Assembly: GCA_964563595.1 (NCBI GenBank) | Contig: CAZLWR010000003.1 | Span: 1 to 62,592 of the forward strand | From: CALMFT01 sp964563595 | GTDB lineage: Bacteria > Patescibacteriota > Gracilibacteria > Absconditabacterales > Absconditicoccaceae | Reading direction: 5' to 3' | DNA length: 62,592 nt | Shown here: positions 1 through 9,633 of the stretch, one piece after another | Layout: every line of letters begins with the position of its first letter | How positions within the stretch are numbered: the stretch's first letter is position 1 | Notes under the pieces: generated by a model | Database searches by the model: none | What the model was told of the DNA's origin: nothing | What the model saw: only the letters and a program-made list of their open reading frames with translations | Program-made: the position numbers and the translations under genes

Positions 1-81
1 TTGGGCATAGCTTTAATGACAAGAATTATGGGATTGCTATTGTTGGGTGTAGGAATACAGGCTATTTTATTAAATATATAA
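1..81 (+). CDS. MarC family membrane protein, C-terminal end (partial)
   Basis: Only the last 26 codons are inside the window; the gene begins upstream. The tail reads ALMTRIMGLLLLGVGIQAI and ends at TAA 79-81. An R-I-M-G-L-L motif followed by a hydrophobic helix is typical of the last membrane segment of the MarC/UPF0056 family, whose members are inner-membrane proteins of uncertain function. The next gene starts 7 bases downstream, so the two are probably co-transcribed. The fragment is too short for certainty, and another polytopic protein cannot be excluded. Confidence 0.55.
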   Translation: MGIALMTRIMGLLLLGVGIQAILLNI

Positions 82-88
82 GCTGATA

Positions 89-916
89 ATGGGCCTACTT
101 TCTTCTTTGTTTCTGAGCAAAAGACAAAAAAGACTGAAAGGGACTTTGAAGAATATTGAATTACAGACGGAACAAAAACGACGTACAGTGCACACCCAAA
201 ACATAAGTGACCTATTTAGAGTTCCTTGAAAGTATAGTTTTAAAGATGAGATCGCATTACTGCTTTGAAGTAATAATCGGGAGGCATTATGAGTTTTGCT
301 CCACGCCAAAAAGTTAATGGATAAGCTGAACCTAAAAAGCAAATACGACATTATTGATGTTCTGAAGAGTATGGAGCCTATTCATGGTAAATGCAAAGAA
401 GCAGTGTACTACTTTTTGGAGTCTTTGAGACACAAACTTTGACGATACATTGTCGATGAGAATGGGCATGTATATTATGTAAAAGGATGAGCATCGCGAC
501 AGTCAACTGCTCTCAATCTAACAACTTGAGACTTTGGAGATATAGATCAACTCTCTTTAACAATAGCTACTCAAGACGCAGCACTCAAAAACAAGAAGAT
601 AAAGAATATGGGCTATAAGTCTTTTAATTTTCAAAAACCTCATGTAATTTATCTTCCTCATACAGTTAATTTTTTTCAAGCTTCGAAAAATCCAACCACA
701 AGCTACTGGGCGAATAATCGTAGTTATTTGGTAGATCTAGTAAATCTGGCAAGATCTTTATTCCCTTATGAGCAGTTACAAAAGGAATGAGTGGTATTAT
801 CTACTGATGTAGATCGGAAACAGTATGTTAGATATAACAATCCGAATCATCGATCACAGGTCAACACGATTGCGAGAAAATTATTAGAATATGACCCGCA
901 GGTCACTTCATCTTAG
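89..916 (+). CDS. hypothetical protein, 275 aa
   Basis: The frame is open from ATG 89 to TAG 914-916 only if TGA is glycine; TGA codons occur at 227, 266, 290, 440, 488, 527 and 788. The N-terminus is basic (FLSKRQKRLKGTLKN), the middle mixes helical and polar stretches, and the C-terminus (ARKLLEYDPQVTSS) is hydrophilic. There is no signal peptide, membrane segment or motif I recognise. It follows the MarC fragment closely and its stop codon abuts the stop of the convergent membrane-protein gene at 917. Function unknown. Confidence 0.8.
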
Positions 917-1876
917 TTATGTCATTTCCAACAGCTCCATTTCATCTATATGCTTGCTATCAAATAATCATCCAGCGGAAGTTTTGATAACTCATAATCT
1001 TTCTAGTTTTTCTGTGTTTCAGGTTATTTCTAAATATGATAAATATCGGTATATTCTGAAATATCATTCCATAAGGGCATTTATATAGGCAAGGAAGAGT
1101 AGCACACTGAGAAATAAAATATATACCACTGCGTCGGCTATTCAGCCTACTACTCCAAGGAGTTGTAATATAATTATTCCTGCAACTGGTATGCCAATGA
1201 TAAAAAGGATATTAAAAATGAGCCTAAGATTGAATAGCAACGTTACTACTACAAGCTTTAAGGTAAGTCCTAGATGTTCGAAACTTAAATAAAATGACTG
1301 CTTAATGGCATCCATTACAGATAAGCCTTCCAGAATAATGATAGTTTTTGTGAATTGGAACATGCAGCTGACCAGCGCGATAAACAACAACCAAATAAAC
1401 AATACAATCAGTACCAAGGCATTATTAAGCTCATAGACGAATACTTTCGAGAGTATATTCAAGAATATGATAATATTGAAGGCAAAAGTCATGGCCTCGT
1501 ATTTGGTAATGGCGAAAAAACTTTTAGTTCAGGCTGAGATTGCTTTAGTGATACTTTTTTTCTTGTCGGTGTCTAAGTACTGTACCAAAGCTCACTCCCC
1601 TATCGGAGCCAGTACAAAATATCATAAAAATAAAATGATTCCTACAAATATCAGTTTTCGCCCTATGTTTTCAAAACTCAATAGTTCTAATATATATGCA
1701 ATAACCTGATTGCTTGTGTGCAAATTGAATTCGTTCTCAAGGTAAAAATATATGTTATAAAGAATAATAAGGACGAATATGAGACTATGAGCAAACATAG
1801 TTGATAGTGAAAGAGCTATAAGCTTACTATCTTTTATAAGTTGAAGGTAGGAGTGGATGAGTATTTTACGAATCAT
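917..1876 (-). CDS. polytopic membrane protein, 319 aa
   Basis: ATG at 1876 runs to TAA at 917-919, crossing TGA-glycine codons (for example at 1622 and 1142). The protein is very hydrophobic with about five or six membrane helices (near residues 18-45, 72-95, 128-150, 155-180, 205-240 and 250-275) and a hydrophilic tail ending EMELLEMT. The helix arrangement resembles the membrane domain seen in DUF975 or glycerophosphodiester-phosphodiesterase-associated proteins, but I see no diagnostic motif. A long structured leader precedes it on the same strand (1930-2100). Its stop touches that of the convergent gene ending at 916. Confidence 0.75.
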
Positions 1877-1929
1877 GTTTGAATAGTAGAGTTATCTATA
1901 AAACTACTTTTTAAATATCACAAATCAAC

Positions 1930-2100
1930 AAAAAAACCTCAGGACCGTGGTACCAAGATTATAAACCTCTGAAGTAAGTGTGGGTATTATATCCGTACTA
2001 GCCGGATTATTATTCTTCCCAATTCAGATGGTATGAGATCTTAATAGTTGGCTCACCAATACCGAAGTATGAGATAATACTATTGGTAATGAAATAAATT
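1930..2100 (-). promoter_or_regulatory. candidate structured leader with intrinsic terminator (T-box-like?)
   Basis: On the minus strand this 170-base leader ends with CTTGGTACCACGG, then CTGAGG and a run of seven T. An upstream CTTCAG can pair with CTGAGG to form a terminator. TGGTACCACGG resembles the tRNA-acceptor-binding core of T-box riboswitches (TGGNACC). Upstream there are hairpins ATCCG/CGGAT and ACCAATA/TATTGGT. The gene 55 bases downstream is a membrane protein, which could be a transporter. I could not identify a specifier loop, and the TGGTACCA core is itself a palindrome, so an ordinary terminator or attenuator is as likely. Confidence 0.25.
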
Positions 2101-2116
2101 ACAAGAGAAGTTCTAC

Positions 2117-2146
2117 TTGACAGCGTTAACGCTTATTTTATATACT
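2117..2146 (+). promoter_or_regulatory. sigma70-type promoter for the 2215 gene
   Basis: TTGACA at 2117-2122, an 18-base spacer and TATACT at 2141-2146 face the secreted-protein gene at 2215. The spacer contains the palindrome GCGTTAACGC. The predicted start near 2153 leaves a leader of about 60 bases. Confidence 0.6.
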
Positions 2147-2214
2147 AGTTACTATAAGAAATACTGTGTAATAATAACATTGCATACCAATTGTATAAAA
2201 TTATTCGGGTGATT

Positions 2215-2709
2215 ATGAACATGGCAAACTATTTCAACACTCTGCTATGACAACCTCTATCGTGATCTAAAAAGATCATAACAAGTTTTTTATTCTCCAT
2301 GGCTTTAGCTCAAACTTTATCTGCTCAAACTGAGGGTTTTTTTGAGGTACCCGATTCGCTCAAGAAACAAGCACTAGAAATTATTGATAAAAGTAAAGAA
2401 TTAGATGCCGATATAAGTACTAAAGGCAGATCTTTTAGATCTACAACGGGTGCTTATCAACGTGAGGCTAATATAAATTATTATGAGACTAGTAATAGTT
2501 GTGGTGCTACCGTTATTGGTACCGTAGACAATGGGGTGTCGGCTGGAGTGCGAATTATATTGTCAGACACTGGAGAACTAACGTATTGTGCTAAAACCTA
2601 TATTGATGGTGTCTTACAAGCAACAAGCCCTGATGCTATCCCTAGTACTTTAAGATTTTTAACAACTACTAAGTTTCGTACTCCGGACGAATGAGAGGAG
2701 AGAAAATAG
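2215..2709 (+). CDS. secreted protein with signal peptide, 164 aa
   Basis: I start the gene at ATG 2215, with ATG 2221 as an alternative, and not at the ATG 2299 forced by reading TGA as stop; TGA codons at 2248 and 2263 then read as Gly. The N-terminus has KK followed by a hydrophobic stretch (IITSFLFSMALA) and a likely cleavage region near LSAQT, so export is likely. The mature part contains two cysteines (SNSCGAT, TYCAKTY) that could form a disulphide and ends after another TGA at 2692 in GEERK, TAG 2707-2709. It could be a pilin-like or surface protein. Function unknown. Confidence 0.75.
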
Positions 2710-2714
2710 TCAGC

Positions 2715-3629
2715 TTATATTATCTTTCATTGACATAATTGCTCATTGCCGCCGCCCTTCCGACCAAAATGATTCATTAATTGTTTGGCCATGTTATTAG
2801 ACGACCATATGAGAAATCCTTTGCTTTCATCTTGGAAAAGCAATGTTCAGGTCATTTTTTGTTGTTTAAGATAGTGATTAATATCTTTGAGATTTGCGTA
2901 TTTTGTTAGTCCTTGTCATAGCTCACAATACTGGTAAGAAATTCATTGTACTTCTTTTGTTACGAAGCTTAATTGCTGTATGACTTGATGTATAATACTC
3001 GCCAATTGAGATTGAGAAATTTGATAGTCTGAAATGAGTTTCTCTACTTTTTCATCCAACTGTGCCACTGTGCATTCTAATTTTTCTGCGAGCTTACTTA
3101 AGAGTCTGTTTTTTTCTTGTATTTGCTCAAGTACTTTCGGTCCAGTATAAGCCGTTATCCTTTTGACACCGCTAGCTACGGCCTGTTGTCAGACTATTAC
3201 AAATGATCCTATATCTTTTGTGTTATCAACATGAGTACCGCCGCATAGTTCTAAAGAATAGTATTTTTTTGCTACTTCCCCATCAGCCCCAATCCAATCA
3301 ATGGATACAACCCTTACTATATCTCCATATTTATCTTCAAAAAATGCCTTGGCTCACATATCAGCTGCCTGAGTGAATGATTTTTCTTCTACTGACACAG
3401 GAAAGGCTCATGCAATAGCACTGTTAATATTGTATTCTATGATGCCTATCTCCGTTTCAGAAAGCAGCCTATCTGCGTGGAAATCAAATCTCACGTAATC
3501 CTCTTCTACCAATGATCCCGCTTGTTTTGTGTTGGGAAAGATATGTCACAACTCTGCATGAAGCAAATGTGTTGCGGTGTGTGCTCTCATCTTACCATAT
3601 CTGGATCTTGAATCAACATGTAGCTGCAT
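2715..3629 (-). CDS. alanyl-tRNA editing / C-Ala protein (C-terminal half of AlaRS)
   Basis: ATG 3629 to TAA 2715-2717, 304 aa. The protein opens with the AlaRS editing-site motif RAHTATHLLHAEL, continues to the second zinc motif ELCGGTHV, then a coiled-coil stretch, and ends in a DHHA1/C-Ala-like tail with RKGGGNEQLCQ. Its expected role is hydrolysis of Ser- or Gly-tRNA(Ala). The whole N-terminal aminoacylation and tRNA-recognition part of AlaRS (about 550 residues) is absent: the frame closes at 3678 and the upstream gene is unrelated. It is either a free-standing AlaX-L-type editor or one half of a split AlaRS. The domain assignment is secure; which of the two is open. Confidence 0.85.
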
Positions 3630-3745
3630 AATAGTAATAAGATAAGTAAAACACAAAGGTAGAACGTGTATAACAAACTATTGTTTATTTTCAAATAACA
3701 AAAAAGTAGACTTTATGAGTCTGACTTTTAAGTTGGTTTTTGTAA

Positions 3746-4030
3746 CTAATCTCATAATACTTCTGTGCATCCATGTGCCCCTTGAGCTGGTTCAAATACA
3801 AAATCTTTGATTTCCTTTGAAGTATATCTTAGTTTTTTGAAAAATGAGTCTAACAATTGGCCTAATCCTGTTCCTACTGTTCTTGCTATTTCAAGATCGC
3901 CAGGATAATTCTTAGATTGATAGATGTCTGTTGTTTTTTCTGGTGTTAATCTTACCCCTACTCCCTCTACTCAAAAATTATTTCGATCACTGAGAGGACA
4001 ATAATCTTCGTGCTGCTGTTCTAGACTCAT
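3746..4030 (-). CDS. hypothetical protein, 94 aa
   Basis: Reads from ATG 4030 to TAG 3746-3748 and needs TGA=Gly. The sequence (start MSLEQQHEDYCPLSD, end GAHGCTEVLGD) has two cysteines and no membrane helix or known motif. It sits 116 bases upstream of the AlaRS-like gene on the same strand and 61 bases downstream of the DnaQ-DinG-like gene, so all three may share a transcript. Function unknown. Confidence 0.6.
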
Positions 4031-4091
4031 AGTATGCTATTTACAATATAAAACTTTATGATAGTAACTATTTACAACCTGAATTCAATTT

Positions 4092-6251
4092 CTATCTTAA
4101 TCGGTATTGTAGGTCGGTCACGATTTGTTGATGCAATAATCCGAGTTGTGAGCAAGTGATAATAAGTTCCGGCTTTAACTTATCTGTTATGCACTGTAAA
4201 AACATTTCGTATCCTCAAACCAAAATATAACTTGTTTTTGTCTTGGCGAGTGCAAGGTTTTTCCCTCTTCCTCAGGTAACATTTTCTACAAGTATGCTAT
4301 AATCCTTATATTTTCATCCTTCCATAAGTTGTTCAAAAAGTTTTTTTGCTTTGTGGGGATTGTTGTTAAGAATAAATACTTTTTTATAATCTGACTCTAT
4401 AAGCAGTTTTTCAGGGCTTTCGAAGTCTATTCGACGATATTTTGCGACTGCGGCGGTATCAGTGAGATAATCACTACTTTTATCCAAAAGAGTAAAGGTT
4501 TGATTTCGATTACTGAGGAAATAATGTTTGTATCATTTCAAAAGCTCTAAGAACTCACTGTAGTCGACAAAACTATTTCATAAAGTAAATGAATAATGAG
4601 TATAATCTGAAATCATTGGTGTGACGTAACTAATATTTTTCATATAATGAACCAGTTTGGCATATTGTGCCTCTATAACTATTCTGTCTTCTTGCAAAGA
4701 TCAGTTTTGTGGTCCCTCGTCAACTACTCTTTTGAATTCATTCATTTGAGTTTGGATTTTCTTGAGAAGTATATTCGTTTTTTCAAAGTTGCTATTATCC
4801 TCAATAACTCCTATCTCAAATTTACCCTGTTCGTCAGTCTGTCTATTGCTCACCATATTTTGTATTTCCATAAACAGTACTCCGCAAAACATATCTAATA
4901 AGGACAGTAGTTGGTTAATTGGCTCAATCATATAGCTGGTATTGTCTAGTTCATACTGATACGCATAATTATCTATGACTCTAGGAAAATTAATAGGATC
5001 ATAAGGTGCTGAAGAATATTTCAAATAAGAAGCATATCGCCATTCGTAGTCTAAGAAAATAATGCTGTAATCAGCATATTGTTTTTCGGTCAATACGGAA
5101 AAGAGTGCATGATGAGTAGCAAGAACAATGTTTTGTTTGTCTACATGGGACTCATATCTTATATAGTTGTACACTTTATAATCTCCTGAGCTATTGAGGT
5201 CTAGTAGACCTAAACCCTGTAGATGATGAGAGTAATACTTTATAAAAAAAAGTGTTTCCCAATCCTGTAATGAAGATTTATCAGCAATATGACCCAGTTT
5301 TTGTATGTCGATATATTGTTGCTCTTTGACGAAACTTACATTTTTTAAACCCATTAGCTGCATCTTAGATTTTACTATCATAAGTTTTTGCTTTGAATTT
5401 GTTGCTAGGATATACTTTCCTGCAGAACTTAGCTTGCGAATAAGTTGTTCAATAGGTATATTTCCATAATATAACTTAGATCCCGAAGAATAATTTGATC
5501 GTGATGTGTCTGACACAAATTGTGTGCTGTCTGAACTTTTTACTGGGAACGAAAGCATTGGTAAATCTTCATTTTTTACTCCTTGTGGTTCGTTGTTTTT
5601 TTGTAGATAAGGCAATGTTGATTTTTTTAATATACTAGATAAAAGTGGATATGTCTCGCATAGTCCTTGGACTTTCTTGATGCTATATTCCATTAATCCT
5701 ATTCCGATGATGCAGTCTGATAGAGCATCGTGATTTTGAATGTCTGGCAAACCGCATTCCTGTGATCTATTTGTAAAGTAGTGTTCCCCTAGTTGCTCGC
5801 GTACCAGGGGATAGAGGATATCCAAACTATAACTTGCTGGGTAGTGTATTAATGTTTTTGCTCGATCTAAGGTGTCTATTGCTATAAGGTCTCAATCATT
5901 AAGTTGTAACTCTTCTATTTTAATATATTTTTTGAGGAATTTAAGATCGAATCAAATATTATGTCAGACAAAAATACTGTTTTTGGGGATAATGCTAATC
6001 ATTTTTTCTTTAAAATGCTCCATACTCATACCGCTCATAATTTGTTCTGGTGAAATTCATGTTGTATAAGAAACTATGGTTTTTAGCTTATCTACTTCAT
6101 ATCAAGGATTAATGTAGCTGCGGAAGTAACTTTGTATTTCTAATTTTGCATTGCAGACGATGAGCCCAACTTGGATAACATCATCTCTGAGGAAACTCAA
6201 ACCAGTTGTTTCAAAATCTAAAAAGATATATTGATAATCTGAAGAAAGCAT
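4092..6251 (-). CDS. DnaQ-family (DEDDh) exonuclease with DinG-like C-terminal region
   Basis: ATG 6251 to TAG 4092-4094, 719 aa. Residues 1-180 form a complete DEDDh exonuclease: FLDFETTGL (Exo I), FVGHNIGFDLKFL (Exo II) and HDALSDC (Exo III). The next 530 residues resemble the DinG/XPD helicase layout, with ILATNSKQKL (motif Ia-like) and NIVLATHHALFSVL (the NHALL region of DinG). No Walker A is visible, and DYEW stands where DEAH is expected, so the helicase part looks inactive or very diverged. Bacillus DinG has the same exonuclease-plus-helicase order with about 930 residues. Nuclease activity is likely; a structural or repair role for the rest is inference. Confidence 0.75.
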
Positions 6252-6466
6252 TGTTACAACCATGAGGACTAAATATCTCCTTATTCGAAGGAGAACTATA
6301 ATTTATTTATAACGTAAAACAACGAAGTCTTGTAAAGATTGACACTCTGATTCCAAAAATAAAATGTCAAATAGTATAAGGAAGTATCCAGGAATAATGC
6401 AAATGGAAAAATTGAAAAACAATAAGCATTGTTTACTATACTATGATTATAATTTTATTAAACTTT

Positions 6467-7375
6467 ATGAAATCACTTTTTATAGCTCTCTTATTGTTTA
6501 CCTGATTATTCGTTTCTGTGAACGTATTTGCACAAAATCAGGTTATAACTAATACTTCTACTGGTTTTGTTTTGACCGGCTGTATTATGAGGCCTTTGAA
6601 GATTACGTCATACTATACACCTGAAGCGATTCAATGAGTGTTTTTTAAAGGTGATTATTCTACGGATAAGAAATTAAATGGAGGCAACGTGCATGGTGCT
6701 TCTGGAAAAGAGACATATAACGGTATGCTTGCATGACCTAAACAATATCCTTTTGGTACTACCGTTTCTATTCCCGGAGTAGGTATAGGTGTTATTCATG
6801 ACAGATGATGAGCAATTGTTTCAAGCTGATGAGTGGATCGCATAGATATCTGGGCGTGATATGGACTTCAAGGCATGGTTAATGCACTGAGTCGAGGCTC
6901 TAAAATTATAACTGGTGAGATTTGTTCTGGATGAATTATAGGTTGACCTATATGATTTGATCGATCACGCTACCCTACCTGGGAAGCCGCAAGCAAACAA
7001 ATGATCTGGAGCATAGACATGGAACTTGGCAACAATGGCCTAACGGTTTATTATCTTAATTCATTTTTGCAGCAACTTGGTTATTTAAAACCTGTTAACT
7101 CTAGTGCTGGACGACAACCACAACAAAAACTTTTCTGGATCACAAACGATCAATTTTCATTCTTTACTACAGGAACTAAACTTGCTTTATGCCAATTTCA
7201 GCAAGATGTAATGTGATTGTCTGGAACTGACCAGTATTGTGGTTTTTATGGCACTCAAACAAAAGTAAAGTTTAAGGAACTAGTCAGAAAAGGCACTATC
7301 ACAATATCAAGTCCTGTTGGGTGACAAAAAACACTGGTCCGTAAACCAGTGAAAAGAATGTTAAGAATAAGATAA
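6467..7375 (+). CDS. secreted 3D-domain protein with peptidoglycan-binding-like C-terminus
   Basis: ATG 6467 to TAA 7373-7375, 302 aa. Signal peptide at residues 1-25 (KSLFIALLLFTGLFVSVNVFA). The middle part reads ITSYYTPEA, YGTTVSIPG-type strand (PFGTTVSIPGVG) and VDRIDIWAG, the arrangement of the 3D/RlpA-like double-psi beta-barrel found in cell-wall hydrolases; the D-R-I-D-I-W stretch carries the conserved aspartates. The C-terminal third (FLQQLGYL, LCQFQQDVMGLSG, FYGTQTKVKF) resembles a PG_binding_1 repeat. It is therefore likely an exported cell-wall lytic or remodelling protein. A TATAAT 13 bases upstream of the ATG suggests a very short leader. The stop codon lies inside an ATAATCTGA copy. 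Confidence 0.75.
7326..7350 (-). terminator. intrinsic terminator for the 7381-8094 gene
   Basis: CACTGGT (7332-7338) pairs with ACCAGTG (7344-7350) around a 6-base loop; on the minus strand the hairpin is followed by TTTTTT. It lies inside the 3' coding end of the convergent plus-strand gene. Confidence 0.7.
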
Positions 7376-7380
7376 TCTGA

Positions 7381-8094
7381 TTATTTCTTAATCGGGAAAG
7401 TCATAATGGTTTCTTTATTAAACTGTAGTTCTGCTTTATCTTCGTGAAAATGCCGCACTACTCACCCATGATAGTAAGTCCATAGGCCTCAATCATCTGT
7501 GACATGCAAGATTCAGATTTGTCCTCCTTGTTCATTATCAAAATCAGTGTCAATGCCTTTGTCTGCTCTAAGTTTTCTTTCCAGTTCCCCTCTATTGATG
7601 CCATAAAGATCATACAATTTATTTATAGCTTTGATATTAAGCTCACTGAATCTGTTTCCGCGTGCGTCACTTGGTCAAAATACTTTAGTACTACCTGGTT
7701 TATATTTTTCCAATCAAGGCATATTCCAAATTGTCGTGTATTTATCTTCAGGATTTTCTATAGCCCACAATTGTGATTTCAAAGAATCATTATTTACTGA
7801 TATATATCTGAGTTTTGCTACTATGTCATAGCAATCAGCAAAATCTTCACACCATACAGTTTCAAAATTCACAATCCAGTTTTTGATTGAATCGATAGTA
7901 AATCTTGATGACTCCAATGGTTTTCACAACACTCCATTGCCTTGTCTCAAGGTGTCAGAGATCACCGCACTATGAACAGGATTGGATGTTAGCAGTACCT
8001 GACTTATGTTCTGTCATGTTTGGGAAAGTCACTTGCTGAAACTAAGCATATCAAAGGTCCTAAAGTCTGCATTTGATGGTAAATTTGCTGCCAT
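7381..8094 (-). CDS. hypothetical protein, 237 aa
   Basis: ATG 8094 (MAANLPSNADFRTFD) to TAA 7381-7383, with several TGA-glycine codons. Soluble, no signal peptide, no recognised family. The middle contains WCEDFADCYD and a lysine/arginine-rich stretch (RGELERKLRADKG); the tail GGQIGILHVTDDGGLWTYY looks like beta structure. It ends five bases from the convergent 3D-domain gene, and its terminator lies inside that gene. Function unknown. Confidence 0.7.
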
Positions 8095-8166
8095 GTTTAT
8101 GGATATGATTTAATAAATTATTTCTCTATTGTTTTGATTATATACATTACCGTATAGATGTCAATA

Positions 8167-8472
8167 CTACTTATCCTTTAAAAGCTGACACAATTCATTG
8201 CTTGCTAGGCCAAAACAGACTATAGTAACTAACCCATAAGGTATTAGGTAAGTTTCCGTCAGTAAATATATCCATTTCTGCGTTTGTACTTCTTGTTCAC
8301 TTAAGAGTAGTTTTGCAATGAGCTTTTTATTGCCAGACAGAAATTCATGTCCTTTTGCGTGATAATAGTTGACACTCATAACTGCAAAAAGTATAGTGGC
8401 AGATCACATTCATATCGCGAATGGTCGCCAGGGTTTGTGACTTTTATCTTGTTGGATGGGACTTGTATTCAT
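8167..8472 (-). CDS. small membrane protein, 101 aa
   Basis: ATG 8472 to TAG 8167-8169. Reading the TGA codons as Gly extends the protein upstream of the shorter standard-code frame by 31 residues and supplies a first membrane helix (PFAIGMGSATILFAVMSV); a second helix lies near the C-terminus (YLIPYGLVTIVCFGLA). The N-terminus is hydrophilic. It is probably co-transcribed with the gene at 7381-8094. No family recognised. Confidence 0.6.
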
Positions 8473-8787
8473 ATATTAACAAAAAGTGACACATAGTAGG
8501 TATCGCTTTTATAATGATTAAATAAGGTATGTCAATTGTGATTCAGATCACCCATTTATATGATAAATTTCTGGATGGCGAGGGTTTTCTTAAATCAAAT
8601 GTAATGGGTGGTTAGCATATAATAAACTAAGTACTAAAATATACTTCCCATAGACCAATATTACCATATCGCAAACGCAATATTATACTAACTTATATGA
8701 CTAAAACAGAATTGTCTTGATAACTATTGACATTCTTCCAAATAAGATTAAAATAGAGTTGATATATTTATATCTTATTACTACAAG
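8473..8787. other. divergent intergenic region, 315 bases
   Basis: No open frame or RNA gene is evident. It separates two divergent genes. The right end holds a plausible promoter for the 8788 gene: TTGACA 8727-8732, a 16-base spacer and TAAAAT 8749-8754. I see no other structure. Confidence 0.5.
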
Positions 8788-9360
8788 ATGGGATTAAAGT
8801 TCGATGAAGGTAAACCTATAAGTGAAATTTCTTTTGATGGAGCTCAAGAGTTTACAAGTTGACTGAAATATATAGCAAGATTGCCAAAAGCGGAAGAACT
8901 TTGAGAAATGCGTCCGGTATATGAAAATGTCTGAAAAGATATTAATCGTGCTGCCACTACTCTTTTAGAGAAATACCAACATCTCGGCGAAACATATCGA
9001 GCCAAAGTGCCAGTGACTACAAGAAAGGTAACCAATAATGACGTTATAGTTATGTACGACGGATGAGTTCCAAAAGTATGTTCACGTCAAGAATGGGAAG
9101 ATAAATTTTCTGGCCCTCTATCCAATGATTTCCAAGCATGTAAACCAAAACAAACAATCCGTGCCCTCAGAGTTGATGCAGCTCTTGCGGCAACTTTAAG
9201 AAACGATAAATCACTTATAGCAGTCAGAAGGGAAGATAGTCATGTAGTATACTGAAAGGAATGAGATTTACTAACCGAGGAAGGACAATTTTACGAGGAA
9301 AAGGATTTTCGTAAATTATATATTTCAGCAGCAGAAATTGCTGAAAACTTTAGCAGTTAG
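8788..9360 (+). CDS. hypothetical protein, 190 aa
   Basis: ATG 8788 (MGLKFDEGKPISEISFDGA) to TAG 9358-9360, six TGA codons read as Gly. Soluble and charged; central part RKVTNNDVIVMYDGGVPKV then SRQEWEDKF; no signal peptide or known motif. It is monocistronic: promoter at 8727-8754 and intrinsic terminator at 9394-9419. Function unknown. Confidence 0.75.
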
Positions 9361-9393
9361 TATGCCTATCCTAGTAGAATATGATAAAAAGAG

Positions 9394-9419
9394 CTTTACC
9401 AATGAAGGTAAAGTTTTTT
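9394..9419 (+). terminator. intrinsic terminator
   Basis: CTTTACC (9394-9400), loop AATGAA, GGTAAAG (9407-9413), then TTTTTT. It ends the 8788-9360 transcript. Confidence 0.8.
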
Positions 9420-9433
9420 GTTACTTACTATTA

Positions 9434-9514
9434 CTAATAGTGATGACTCTCTCCTAAGCTTTCTTTCGCGGTCATCATCTCATTGGATATGATAGTACTC
9501 AATTCCCTTATCAT
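9434..9514 (-). CDS. possible micro-ORF, 26 aa
   Basis: This minus-strand ORF starts at ATG 9514 and ends at TAG 9434-9436 (MIRELSTIISNEMMTAKES and six more residues). It is listed because a full Shine-Dalgarno, AGGAGG, lies six bases upstream, which is rare in this window; the same frame opens at GTG 9559 for 41 residues. It sits downstream of rny on the same strand in an otherwise empty stretch. It may be a small regulatory or toxin-sized peptide, or chance. Confidence 0.3.
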   Translation of the reverse strand: MIRELSTIISNEMMTAKESLGESHHY

Positions 9515-9633
9515 TTGACCTCCTGCTATTTTATAAAGCTCATCATTATTAGTAATCACTCGCTTTTTCTAGGTATCGGGTTTTTGATAAATAGTGTGTA
9601 ACATGAGAAAGCAAAATATATAAACTTATAAAC

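Noticed and set aside
891..1088. Plus-strand ORF of 65 codons
   Set aside because: It is antisense to the membrane-protein gene 917-1876, which is supported by a continuous recoded frame and helices.
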